A DNA stretch of 34,355 nucleotides, from positions 1 through 34,355 of the forward strand of contig CAJULB010000010.1 of NCBI GenBank assembly GCA_910587005.1. The letters are read 5' to 3'. Both the position numbers and the translations under genes were made by a program. This document shows positions 6,342 through 15,196 of the stretch, piece after piece. Every line of letters begins with the position of its first letter. Positions within the stretch are counted from its first letter, which is position 1. The notes beneath the pieces are model-generated. The model did not search any database. It worked only from the letters and a program-made list of their open reading frames with translations, and was not told the DNA's origin. The DNA is from an uncultured Christensenellaceae bacterium (GTDB lineage: Bacteria > Bacillota > Clostridia > Christensenellales > Borkfalkiaceae).

Positions 6342-8003
6342 TTAAACGGTTTTACCGCTTACGGGGTCGAAAATTTTGATTTTGTCCATATCCAGACACA
6401 GCTTAACCTGTTCCCCTGAGGAAACCACGTCGCGCACGCTACGCTTTACAATAACGTTTACGCCGAACATATTTACGTGCATGCAGAACTCACTGCCGAG
6501 CAGTTCCACAAGCTCCGCACGGGTTGTGATTGCGTTGCTGCCGTTGCCGTTAAACGTGCCTTCGAAATACACGTCCTCGGGACGGATACCGACAAGCGCG
6601 TTGGTCATAACCGTTTCGTCCTGATAGCTTGCAAGATATTCGTTGATTTTGCGGAGGTTTTCTTCTTCAAGCGTTTCCTCCGCCTGTTTTTTTGTAAACA
6701 GGCTTTTGATTTTTGTGAAAATATTCTGCTTTTTTACAACAGTAACGTCCTTTTTAACGGCGCGCATATTAGAGGAATCCACTTCCTTCAAAAGCCCCGC
6801 CACCGCAAGGTCGGTATTTTTTATAAGCTTTTCGATTTCCGCAAGATTTGAAAGTATAACTGAAATATTGCCCGCTTCCGCGTCATTTAAATAGCTTTGC
6901 GCCTGCTCCTGCCCGAAATTTATAAAGCCCTTGCCTTGCGCAACTGCCAAAACGCGGTTTACTATCGATATATATTCCGTTTTAGCCTGTTCGGACAGCA
7001 TTTTTTTAACGCTTTTTACAAGCAAAGATATATCCTGCAAAAGCTGTTTTTCTTCGGTAAGACGCGCCTTTTCAAGCAAGTCCGCAAAGAATACGCGGCG
7101 CGCCGTTATGTGCGCCTGATACCTTTCGAGAACGCCCGCGGGAAGCTTGATAAACTGTTCTCCGCTGTAAACTCTGTTGTCCGATATATCGGCTTTGAAC
7201 ACATTCATCGGCGGATTGCCTATAAACGTTGCAACGAATACGTTTGCGGGGTTGTTGTAAACCTCTATGGGCGAGCCTATCTGCTGAACAAGCCCCTTGT
7301 TCATTATTACAATTCTGTCCGCCATGGTCATGGCTTCGGTCTGGTCGTGGGTGACGTAGATTGTGGTTGCGCCGATGTTGCGGTGAAGCTTTACTATCTC
7401 GCTTCGCATCTGCACGCGAAGCTTCGCGTCGAGGTTGGAGAGCGGTTCGTCCATCAAAAACAGCTTAGCGTCGCGCACGATAGCTCTGCCCAGCGCAACT
7501 CGTTGCATCTGCCCGCCGGATAATTCCTTGGGCTTTCTGTCAAGATATCCGCCTAAATCCAGAATTTCCGCCGCCTTGAATACGCGCTTTTTTATTTCGT
7601 CCTTGGGAAGTCCGCGCACCTGCAACCCGAAGCCGATATTGTCGTAAACGGACATATTGGGATAGAGCGCATAACTTTGGAATACCATTGCAATATCTCT
7701 GTCCTTACTTTCAAGATAGTTCGCAAGCACATTGTCGATATAAAGCTTTCCGTCGGTTATTTCTTCAAGCCCCGCTATCATTCTCAGCGTTGTGGACTTG
7801 CCGCAGCCCGAAGGACCTACTAAAACGATAAACTCGTTTTTGTCAACCGAAAGATTGAAGTTGAACACCGCCTGCACGCGGTTGCCGTAAACTTTATTTA
7901 TATCCTTTAAAACCACAAAGCCGTTTACGCTTTCGTCTGTCACGCGCTTGTTGTTTTCAAGATACTGCCTTTTTGCTTCTTTTACAGTTATTTTTTCTTC
8001 CAT
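6342..8003 (-). CDS. Sugar ABC transporter ATPase (MalK/MsmK type) with about 170-residue insertion
   Basis: Energises carbohydrate import with the two permeases upstream. From the ATG at 8003 (GGGAG site 11 bases before it) the protein has 553 residues, against about 370 usual. It has Walker A GPSGCGKST (63-71), signature LSGGQ (161-165), Walker B LFLMDE (181-186) and switch His219. The MalK regulatory/TOBE region begins at about 265 (NPPMN). It is interrupted from about 298 to 467 by a helical, Lys/Glu-rich segment, then resumes with VGIRPEDV. I recognise no domain in the insert. No other ATPase is present, so this one should serve the adjacent permeases. An in-frame start at 8045 overlaps the upstream gene and has a poorer site. 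Confidence 0.9.
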   Translation of the reverse strand: MEEKITVKEAKRQYLENNKRVTDESVNGFVVLKDINKVYGNRVQAVFNFNLSVDKNEFIVLVGPSGCGKSTTLRMIAGLEEITDGKLYIDNVLANYLESKDRDIAMVFQSYALYPNMSVYDNIGFGLQVRGLPKDEIKKRVFKAAEILDLGGYLDRKPKELSGGQMQRVALGRAIVRDAKLFLMDEPLSNLDAKLRVQMRSEIVKLHRNIGATTIYVTHDQTEAMTMADRIVIMNKGLVQQIGSPIEVYNNPANVFVATFIGNPPMNVFKADISDNRVYSGEQFIKLPAGVLERYQAHITARRVFFADLLEKARLTEEKQLLQDISLLVKSVKKMLSEQAKTEYISIVNRVLAVAQGKGFINFGQEQAQSYLNDAEAGNISVILSNLAEIEKLIKNTDLAVAGLLKEVDSSNMRAVKKDVTVVKKQNIFTKIKSLFTKKQAEETLEEENLRKINEYLASYQDETVMTNALVGIRPEDVYFEGTFNGNGSNAITTRAELVELLGSEFCMHVNMFGVNVIVKRSVRDVVSSGEQVKLCLDMDKIKIFDPVSGKTV

Positions 8004-8019
8004 TGGCACTTTACTCCCA

Positions 8020-9006
8020 TTATCCTTTAACGCCCGACGCCGCAACGCCTTCGATTATCTGATTTTGCGTGAATATATAAAGTAGAATTATAGGTATTGC
8101 GCTGAACATTGCGCTTGCAAGGTTCAGTCCTATTGTGTTTGCCGTTTTACTCTGCGACAGCGCGGCTATACCTACCTGCAATGTCCACAGGCTGGGGTCG
8201 GACGTGCCGAGAATTATCTGCGGCCAAAGCAAATCGTTCCAACTGCCCATAAAGCAGAACAGCCCCTGTACGAAGAACACAGATTTACCTACGGGAAGCA
8301 CCACTTTAAGGAAAATGCGGAAGTCGCTTGCGCCGTCCATTCGGGCGGATTCTATCAAATCTTTGGGAATACCCAAAAAGAACTGACGTATTAAATACAG
8401 CCCGCCTACTCCGCCCAGCCCCGGCAATATCAGCGCCAGGAGGGAGCGCGATATGCCGAGGTTCGCCATGTTTGCGATTTGCGGTGTCATTGTGGCAACG
8501 CCGGGGATAACCATTGTGAAGAGCATAAACGTGAAAAGCACGTTGCGGAATTTGAACTTCATAAACACCAGCGCGTAAGCCGACAGTCCCGCAAACAGCA
8601 GATATAAAAGCGTGCTTGAAGCGGATACGATAAAACTGTTAAGCATCCAGCGCTCTACGGGATAGCGTTCGCCGCTTGCGCTGTTGCGGTAGTTGAAAAA
8701 GTGTTTGTAGTTGTCAACCGTAAACCCGTCCTCGGGAATAAGCTGACCGGGGCGGTACTCAAACGTGTACTGTGAAGTAAAACTGCCCAGAACGCCTACC
8801 ACAAGCGGAATTACCCAAATTATGCAGAATATCAGCAAGAACACGAACGCATTGAATTTAAATAAATTCTGCTGAAAGTACCTGCCTACCCTGTTTGCGG
8901 GGAGCTTTCTGCGACGTTTAAGCGAAAGCACAACCGCGTCCAGCGCAATCATGCCGATTATTACTATCGCAAGGATAATAAGCGAAGCTTTTAAAAAATT
9001 ATTCAT
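8020..9006 (-). CDS. Carbohydrate ABC transporter permease (MalG-like)
   Basis: A 328-residue membrane subunit. The EAA loop that contacts the ATPase is visible as ESARMDGASDFRIFLKVVLP. It is longer than usual because an extra hydrophobic helix (residues about 5-28) and a basic linker (KRRRK) precede the normal first helix near 50-75. The ATG at 9006 overlaps the stop of the upstream permease (ATGAATAA) and has a GGGGGCGG site, giving tight translational coupling. The ATPase gene follows after 16 bp. Family and role are secure; the sugar is unknown. Confidence 0.92.
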   Translation of the reverse strand: MNNFLKASLIILAIVIIGMIALDAVVLSLKRRRKLPANRVGRYFQQNLFKFNAFVFLLIFCIIWVIPLVVGVLGSFTSQYTFEYRPGQLIPEDGFTVDNYKHFFNYRNSASGERYPVERWMLNSFIVSASSTLLYLLFAGLSAYALVFMKFKFRNVLFTFMLFTMVIPGVATMTPQIANMANLGISRSLLALILPGLGGVGGLYLIRQFFLGIPKDLIESARMDGASDFRIFLKVVLPVGKSVFFVQGLFCFMGSWNDLLWPQIILGTSDPSLWTLQVGIAALSQSKTANTIGLNLASAMFSAIPIILLYIFTQNQIIEGVAASGVKG

Positions 9007-10018
9007 TTGCCGCCCCCTTCGCTTTGACGTATTCCGCAAATTCGTTACTGCGCTTTGTACCGCTCTTTCTTTCGCGGGTGATAATAAGCTGAATTGCCGT
9101 TATTATGCCTATGATAATTCCCAAAATAAGCCCCATTGCCGAAACCATACCGTAAACGGAATAGTTACCGCTGTTTATAAGGCTTTGGATATACCACATT
9201 ACCGACATTGTGGAATGGTTTGTGCTGTCGGTTATAGGCCCCGCATTGGTAAGCACGTAAATCTGTCCGTACAGCCCGAAGTAGCCTATTATGGTATTGA
9301 ATATACACAAAACCATCTGCTGTTTTATTGCGGGAAGGGTTACGGCAAGCGCGCGCCGCATACCCGTGCACCCGTCCACCGCCGCGGCCTCGTACAGACT
9401 TTTATCTACGTTTTTAAGCCCCGCGTTTAAAATTATGAAGTTGCCGCCCCAGCCGCCCCAAAGGCAAAGCAGAAGTATTACCAGCCACGCAAGCATTGGG
9501 TTGCTGTTCAGCCAGTCTACCGAAACGCCGAACCACTGGTTGATATAACCGAACAAAAAGCCGAAAAGCGCGGTAAAAATTACGCCGCTTGCACTTACGG
9601 GAAGTACGGACGGAAGATAAATAAGCGAACGGAACAGCTTATATCCCTTTGGCTTTGCATTTATGCAGATAGCCATAAACAGCGGAATTATTATAGACAG
9701 CGGCACTATTACTATTGCAAACAGCGCCGTGTTGCCCATTGCGTACCAAAATTCCTTATGGTAAATGTTGTCCGCTTTAAACAGCAGGGTTATAAAGTTG
9801 CCTAATCCGCGCCACTCGTTTTGCGAAGGGTCGGCAATGTTGTACTTAAAAAGCGACATTACAATGCCGTAAATAAGCGGATAAATGCAAAACGCAAGGA
9901 AAAACACAAGGTGCGGGGCTATGAATATCAAAGCCATGCCGTAACGCTTGAAAAAGTCCTTTAATTTGCTTTGCTTAAACGCGTATTCGCTTACGGTAGT
10001 AAGTTTCTGATTTTCCAT
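8999..10018 (-). CDS. Carbohydrate ABC transporter permease (MalF/UgpA-like)
   Basis: A 339-residue membrane subunit with six predicted helices, the first at about 28-55 (ALIFIAPHLVFFLAF). The EAA loop reads YEAAAVDGCTGMRRALAVTLP. It pairs with the MalG-like permease to form the translocation channel. It lies 30 bp after the solute-binding protein gene. The order binding protein, MalF-like, MalG-like, ATPase is the canonical CUT1 oligosaccharide importer layout. Confidence 0.93.
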   Translation of the reverse strand: MENQKLTTVSEYAFKQSKLKDFFKRYGMALIFIAPHLVFFLAFCIYPLIYGIVMSLFKYNIADPSQNEWRGLGNFITLLFKADNIYHKEFWYAMGNTALFAIVIVPLSIIIPLFMAICINAKPKGYKLFRSLIYLPSVLPVSASGVIFTALFGFLFGYINQWFGVSVDWLNSNPMLAWLVILLLCLWGGWGGNFIILNAGLKNVDKSLYEAAAVDGCTGMRRALAVTLPAIKQQMVLCIFNTIIGYFGLYGQIYVLTNAGPITDSTNHSTMSVMWYIQSLINSGNYSVYGMVSAMGLILGIIIGIITAIQLIITRERKSGTKRSNEFAEYVKAKGAANE

Positions 10019-10048
10019 AAATAACTTCCCGGAAACAATATTTTATAA

Positions 10049-11599
10049 TTACAGGTCGTCCGCGCCTTTAATCTGCGCCATAGCCTCGTCAAAACAGCCC
10101 TTTATATGCTCTTCGACGGTGCCCGACTTGTTTTTGGAAAGCGTCCAGATATAAGCAGTTTTAAGCTGTTCGTACACGGGCGAAAAATACTGCGTGTTGC
10201 CGAGCATAACGTAATCTTCGGGCTGTCCCATAAACTTCAAATATCTGTTATAAGCCGTGGAATTTTTATACTCGGGGTTATCAAGCACCGATTTGCATGC
10301 GGGAAGATGTCCGCCCTCGGTGTACTTTATTGCGTTTTCCGTCATAAATTTAGCGTACAGCGCTGCCGCGACGCGGCGGGTTGCGCTGGAATTTGCCGCG
10401 GTGTTGGTTATGCTGAAAACGTGTCCTACGCCGTAAATTTTGTGCGCGTCCCCGCTTTGGGGGTTATCCGCGTACAAGCCCGAAAGACTGAGTATGCCCA
10501 GTGCGCCCTCGCCGAGGTATCCGTCGTATTCGTTTAAGCGCTGTTCAAGCCACCACGGCCCCTCGCAGCCGAATACCGCGTTTCCGTTGCCGAGGTTTGC
10601 AAACAGCGTCTGCGAATCGCGGTTGGCGCCTATATATTTGTCCTGCCAGCCTTCAATCATTTCAAGGGTGTTTTTAAGTCCCGTGCTTGTGTTCCAGGCG
10701 GGCGTACCGTCGTCCTTGGTAAGCTTTCCGCCGTTCTGCAATACCGCCGACTGGGGAATCCAGCCCGCCTCGATATTATCTGCTCCGCTCATTTCCACGG
10801 GGAAGAAGTTTGCCGCGGTATCCGCGCCGACCTGCTTCCACGCGCTTTCGCGTATCTTCTGTTTTGCCTGCTCGTCGTTGGGGTTGGAAAGAGCGTCTAT
10901 CTGCGATTTAACCGCAGTCATATCGCGCGTCCAAAGCGTTCCGTCGGCTTTCTTTTCCATAAGCGCTTTGCACACCGCCTCGAACTCCGCCTTAGTGGAA
11001 GGCATTGTAAGCCCGTTCTTTTCTATAATGTCCTTGCGGACGTACCACACCCCGCTGTGGACGTCGAGGGGAACGCCGTAAAGCGTGCCTGATTTGTCGT
11101 AGCACTCCGCTATTACGTTTTCAAGATAATTATCCGTGCTGAAAGTGTTGTTGTCGCCGAGGAATTCAAACGTCTGGTCCATAGGCACTAAAATTTTCTG
11201 CGAAGCAAAATAAGTTAAACGCTCGCTGTGGAAAATTATAACGTCGGGCGCATTTTTGGGGTCTGTGGTTATGGTGTTTGCAATCTGCTGATAGAATACT
11301 CCGTTTTCTACCGAAGAAATTTCCGCCTGCAAACCGCTGCTGCGGTAATAATCGTTGAACGCGGTGTTCACAAGCTCTAACTTGGCGTTATCGGGAGAGC
11401 CGATTACAGACTGAATGTTAAGTCTGATGCCCTTGCCGTTTTCGTCCGTAAAAATCGGGTCGCCGAATTCATCGAATACTATATCGTTTACAAGCTCGCG
11501 CGAGGGTTTTTTGCAACCCGTAATAAATCCCGCCGAAGCCGTAACCGCAAGACACATTGTAAGGCATAATGCCGATGCTAATATTTTTTTGATTTTCAT
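10049..11599 (-). CDS. Extracellular sugar-binding lipoprotein (ABC importer, SBP family 1)
   Basis: A 516-residue predicted lipoprotein (lipobox ITGC, Cys29) that captures oligosaccharide for the permeases. Family 1 features include DVIIFHSERL in the first lobe, GVPLDVHSGVWYVRKDI in the hinge region, and a GNAVFGCEGPWWL segment in the second lobe. It is larger than many CUT1 binding proteins (about 420), as seen for long-oligosaccharide binders. It sits 13 bp after a GH43 gene with an AAAGGAG site, coupling degradation to uptake. Confidence 0.92.
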   Translation of the reverse strand: MKIKKILASALCLTMCLAVTASAGFITGCKKPSRELVNDIVFDEFGDPIFTDENGKGIRLNIQSVIGSPDNAKLELVNTAFNDYYRSSGLQAEISSVENGVFYQQIANTITTDPKNAPDVIIFHSERLTYFASQKILVPMDQTFEFLGDNNTFSTDNYLENVIAECYDKSGTLYGVPLDVHSGVWYVRKDIIEKNGLTMPSTKAEFEAVCKALMEKKADGTLWTRDMTAVKSQIDALSNPNDEQAKQKIRESAWKQVGADTAANFFPVEMSGADNIEAGWIPQSAVLQNGGKLTKDDGTPAWNTSTGLKNTLEMIEGWQDKYIGANRDSQTLFANLGNGNAVFGCEGPWWLEQRLNEYDGYLGEGALGILSLSGLYADNPQSGDAHKIYGVGHVFSITNTAANSSATRRVAAALYAKFMTENAIKYTEGGHLPACKSVLDNPEYKNSTAYNRYLKFMGQPEDYVMLGNTQYFSPVYEQLKTAYIWTLSKNKSGTVEEHIKGCFDEAMAQIKGADDL

Positions 11600-11612
11600 A
11601 ACGGTTTCTCCT

Positions 11613-13409
11613 TTATTTTTTGCACATAACCTCTATTTCGCCCAGCGCGAAATCGTGGTCGGCTGTGATTGTTATTACTATTTTGTCGGTTACTACCTCC
11701 GTACCCAGCTCGATATTAAACGCGCTGTGGGGGAAGATATAGTCGTCCTTTATATACCGCTTGTTGAATATCGCGTTAACTATTCCGTTGCCGTTGCCGA
11801 AGTCTATCTGGTCGATATAGTCAATGGCGTATTCAAGGTCGCAGGAGTTGAATATGTTCAAAGCTTTTACCGTTACGGGGCTGTCGAACTTAATTTCTAT
11901 ACTGCGCGTACCCTCTTTGAACTCCGCTTCCTTTATAGGCTCGTGCGTTTTGGTTTTATCAAGCAGTACAGTCCTGCAAGTGCGGTTTGTGTAGTTATCG
12001 TTCAGATACTGCGCGTTATCGCCCTCGGCGCGGATTTTTGCTTCGGGCGCAAGGTTTTTAAGTCCGCTTACGTCGGAAGGCGTGCGCTGTAACGAATAGG
12101 TCGGACCGTTTGTGTAAGGGTTTCCGTCTTTGTCGAAATAAAGATAGTCCGCCGAAAGCGCGCGCCAGTTTGCGTAAGGAATTTCGTCGCTCCACGTTTC
12201 GCGGTTAAAATGCGCGTGGTACGCAAACATATAATCGTCGCCGCCGCCAGTCTTGAATATCGCCGCGTGTCCCGTACCCCTTGTAAAGCCTTTATAGCGG
12301 TTTGATATATACGTGCCGGGTGCGCCGGGGACGCCCAGAAGCATATTCTGCAAGTAATAATCGTCGGGCTTTTCAAACGGGCCGGTAGGTTTATCCGAAA
12401 CGGCGTAGCCCACCGCATATTCCGCGTCCACAAAGCTGTTTGCGCAGTAAGTAAGGAAGTATTTGCCGTTCTGCTTAATCATATAAGGGCCTTCCAAACA
12501 CTGCGTCCCGCCCGTAAAGCTCGGCGACCACGTTTCCCACGCGATTGTGCGCTTGCTGTCGGTAAAATTCTTATATCCGGCGGACATAAGGGGCTTAAGC
12601 GTATCCAAATCCCACGTTACCGCGTCCTTCATACGCACCATCCATATTTCCGAGGTGTTGCCGTTTTTGGACATTTCCCTATGCTCGGGCGAGCCTGTTT
12701 TGGAATCGTACGAAAAGTACATATACAGCTCGCCGTCGTCGTCCTGAAACACGGTTTGGTCGAGGATAGTGTGCCCTTCAAGCCCTTTAAAGGGGGTATC
12801 TTTAAGCGTTACCGTTTCGCCGTTGCCGTTTGTGCCCGTAAACTGAACGTAAGGGCCGTAAACGTTGTCGGAAACCGCCACGCCTATCTGGCAGTGCTCC
12901 CTTTTATCGCTGTTGTACATAGGCTCGCCTATCATACCCGCGGTATAGTACATATACCACTTGCCGTTTATTTTCTGAATATCGGGCGCCCACAGATTAG
13001 TCCTGCCCCAGCTGTTGTCGTCGGGAACAAACGCGTCGTCAAGGCGCTTCCACGTAGTCAAATCCGCCGAACGGAAGCAATGGAAGCAGTCCGCCCCGCG
13101 CGTGCCGAAGGCGTAGTAATAACCGTCGTCGTACACTATCATAGGGTCGCCCATATCGGGGAAGTAATCGGCTTCGGCGTTGGGCGTCTGATAGCCAAGC
13201 TTCCATTCGTTCAGATAATACAAATCGGAATTGTATTTGCTTAGCGCCTCGTCGCGGTTATCCTGAAAGGATAGGGTTGAAGAAGTGTATTCCTCGTAAG
13301 TTATCGGCGTTTTGCCTGCGGGGTTGTTTCCGCCCGTGCAGGCGGGCGCAATCATTACCGTTGCGCCTATCGCCAGCGCCGAAATAAGCGGTATAATTTT
13401 CTTTTTCAT
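11613..13409 (-). CDS. GH43 glycosidase lipoprotein with C-terminal discoidin-like domain (copy 1)
   Basis: A 598-residue surface lipoprotein (lipobox APAC, Cys24). The five-bladed GH43 domain covers about 80-440. Likely catalytic residues are Asp88 (MGDP), Asp143 (WAPDI) and Glu306 (CLEGP). GH43 enzymes act by inversion on arabinan, arabinofuranosyl, xylosyl or galactosyl linkages. Residues about 450-598 form a discoidin-like beta-sandwich, probably a carbohydrate-binding module, ending FALGEIEV. It is a tandem paralogue of the gene at 13421-15196, the strongest shared stretch being RAEGDNAQYLNDNYTNRTCR. It probably trims side chains outside the cell before import. Confidence 0.9.
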   Translation of the reverse strand: MKKKIIPLISALAIGATVMIAPACTGGNNPAGKTPITYEEYTSSTLSFQDNRDEALSKYNSDLYYLNEWKLGYQTPNAEADYFPDMGDPMIVYDDGYYYAFGTRGADCFHCFRSADLTTWKRLDDAFVPDDNSWGRTNLWAPDIQKINGKWYMYYTAGMIGEPMYNSDKREHCQIGVAVSDNVYGPYVQFTGTNGNGETVTLKDTPFKGLEGHTILDQTVFQDDDGELYMYFSYDSKTGSPEHREMSKNGNTSEIWMVRMKDAVTWDLDTLKPLMSAGYKNFTDSKRTIAWETWSPSFTGGTQCLEGPYMIKQNGKYFLTYCANSFVDAEYAVGYAVSDKPTGPFEKPDDYYLQNMLLGVPGAPGTYISNRYKGFTRGTGHAAIFKTGGGDDYMFAYHAHFNRETWSDEIPYANWRALSADYLYFDKDGNPYTNGPTYSLQRTPSDVSGLKNLAPEAKIRAEGDNAQYLNDNYTNRTCRTVLLDKTKTHEPIKEAEFKEGTRSIEIKFDSPVTVKALNIFNSCDLEYAIDYIDQIDFGNGNGIVNAIFNKRYIKDDYIFPHSAFNIELGTEVVTDKIVITITADHDFALGEIEVMCKK

Positions 13410-13420
13410 AAAAATTACCT

Positions 13421-15196
13421 TTAATTTAATTTGCCTGCGACTTCGATTTCGCCCAAAGCAAAATCCTTGTCGCTTGTTATCGTTATAACGATTTTATCCG
13501 TGACTATTTCTTCGCCGAGTTCGATATTAAAAGCGGCGTGCGGGAAAATGTATTCTTCCGTAACCGAAGAAAAATATCTTTGGTTGAAAAGCGCGTTCAC
13601 TATCCCTTTGCCGTTGCCGAAATCAATCTGGTCGATTGACAGAACGGACAGGCTGTAATCGCAGGAGTTGTAGATATTCAAGGCTTTAACCGTTACGGGC
13701 TTGCCGAATTTAATTTCGATACTGCGCGTACCCGCTTTAAACTCCGCTTCCTTTATCTCCTCGTACTGCACCTTAGGGTCAAGCATAATTTCGCGGCAGG
13801 TGCGGTTGGTGTAGTTATCGTTCAGATACTGCGCGTTATCGCCCTCGGCGCGGATTTTCGCTTCGCCCGCAATGTTCTTATACCCGCTTATATGCTCGGG
13901 TTTAAGCTGTAACGAATAGGTCGGACCGTTGGTATAAGGCATACCGTCCTTATCGAAATAAATGTAGTCCAGCGCAAGCGCGCGGTAGTTATCGGGAGGG
14001 GTTTCCGCCCACGTTTCGCGGTTGAAATGCGCGTGATAGGAAAACATATACTCACCGCTCGGCGTCTGGAATATTCCCGCATGCCCCGTGCCCTTCGTAA
14101 AGCCCTTGTAATAGTTCGCAAGTCCCGTACCCGGCGCCGAGGGAACACCCAAAAGCATATTTTTAAGGTGCGTGCCGTCGTCGGGCTTTTCAAAACCGCT
14201 TAACGGACTGTCGGAAACGGCATAACCCACCGCGTAGCAATCGTGCGAGTACAGGTTTGCAGAATAGGTTAAAATATACTTTCCGTTCCTCTTGAAAATC
14301 TGCGGACCTTCAAGTATTCCGTAGCCGGGGCCTTCCACGTTAGACCACGTTTCCCACGGGATTGTGCGTTTGGGCGCGTCATACGTTTTATAGCCGGGCG
14401 TAAGCAGGGGCGTAAGCGTGGACAAGTCCCACGTAACGGGGTCTTTAAGCTCTACCCCCCATATTTCCGCCGCGTACTGGTCTTTGGACATCTTTGCATA
14501 ATCGCTTTCGTAAGACTGCGGGGTTTTTGTATCGTAAGAAAAATACATATACAGCTTATCGCCGTCCTGCAAAACGTTAGCGTCCAAAATCTGATGCTTA
14601 GCCATTCCGCGGAAAGACGGTTCGCCGAGGGATATATCCTCTCCGTTTGCGTTTACGCCCGTAAACTGTACGTAAGGGCCGTATACGTTATCCGCCACCG
14701 CTACGCCGAGCTGGCAACGGTTTCTTTCGTCGGAATACGTTTGGGTTGCCGTATAGTACAGATACCATTTGTCGCCGATTTTCTGAATATCGGGCGCGTA
14801 AAGCCCAGTAGTGCCCCAACTGCCCGATTCTGGTACAAACGCGTCGTCAAGCCTCTCCCACGTCGTCAAATCAGCCGAGCGGAAGCACTGGTAAACGGTG
14901 CATTGCCTTGTTCCGAAGGCGTAGTAATAACCGTCGTCGTACACAATTACGGGGTCTGCCATATCGGGGAAGAAATCGCCCGTCTGCCCGACCGTTTCGT
15001 AACCCTGCTTCCATTCGTTGAGATAGTACAGGCTTTTATCGTAGTCGGTTAAGTCCTTTCCGCTGTTGTCCTTGAATGATACGGTTGAAGCATCGTACTT
15101 CTGATATTTGATTTTGGCGTTACCGCCGCAGCCGCAAGCCGCGGCGGTAAATATTGCCGCTGCGCATAAAACTGCGCTTAAAACTGCTTTTTTCAT
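13421..15196 (-). CDS. GH43 glycosidase lipoprotein with C-terminal discoidin-like domain (copy 2)
   Basis: A 591-residue lipoprotein (lipobox AAAC, Cys21), paralogue of the next gene. Predicted catalytic residues are Asp81 (MADP), Asp136 (APDI) and Glu296 (ILEGP). The C-terminal domain (about 440-591) is very similar between the copies, while the loops of the catalytic domain differ, for example the segment after WETWS, suggesting divergent linkage specificity after duplication. Its ATG overlaps the stop of the upstream 753-residue protein (TAATG), so translation is coupled. Confidence 0.9.
   Translation of the reverse strand: MKKAVLSAVLCAAAIFTAAACGCGGNAKIKYQKYDASTVSFKDNSGKDLTDYDKSLYYLNEWKQGYETVGQTGDFFPDMADPVIVYDDGYYYAFGTRQCTVYQCFRSADLTTWERLDDAFVPESGSWGTTGLYAPDIQKIGDKWYLYYTATQTYSDERNRCQLGVAVADNVYGPYVQFTGVNANGEDISLGEPSFRGMAKHQILDANVLQDGDKLYMYFSYDTKTPQSYESDYAKMSKDQYAAEIWGVELKDPVTWDLSTLTPLLTPGYKTYDAPKRTIPWETWSNVEGPGYGILEGPQIFKRNGKYILTYSANLYSHDCYAVGYAVSDSPLSGFEKPDDGTHLKNMLLGVPSAPGTGLANYYKGFTKGTGHAGIFQTPSGEYMFSYHAHFNRETWAETPPDNYRALALDYIYFDKDGMPYTNGPTYSLQLKPEHISGYKNIAGEAKIRAEGDNAQYLNDNYTNRTCREIMLDPKVQYEEIKEAEFKAGTRSIEIKFGKPVTVKALNIYNSCDYSLSVLSIDQIDFGNGKGIVNALFNQRYFSSVTEEYIFPHAAFNIELGEEIVTDKIVITITSDKDFALGEIEVAGKLN

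Noticed and set aside
6897..7523. 208-codon plus-strand ORF inside the ATPase gene
   Set aside because: Antisense shadow of a gene with complete Walker and signature motifs.
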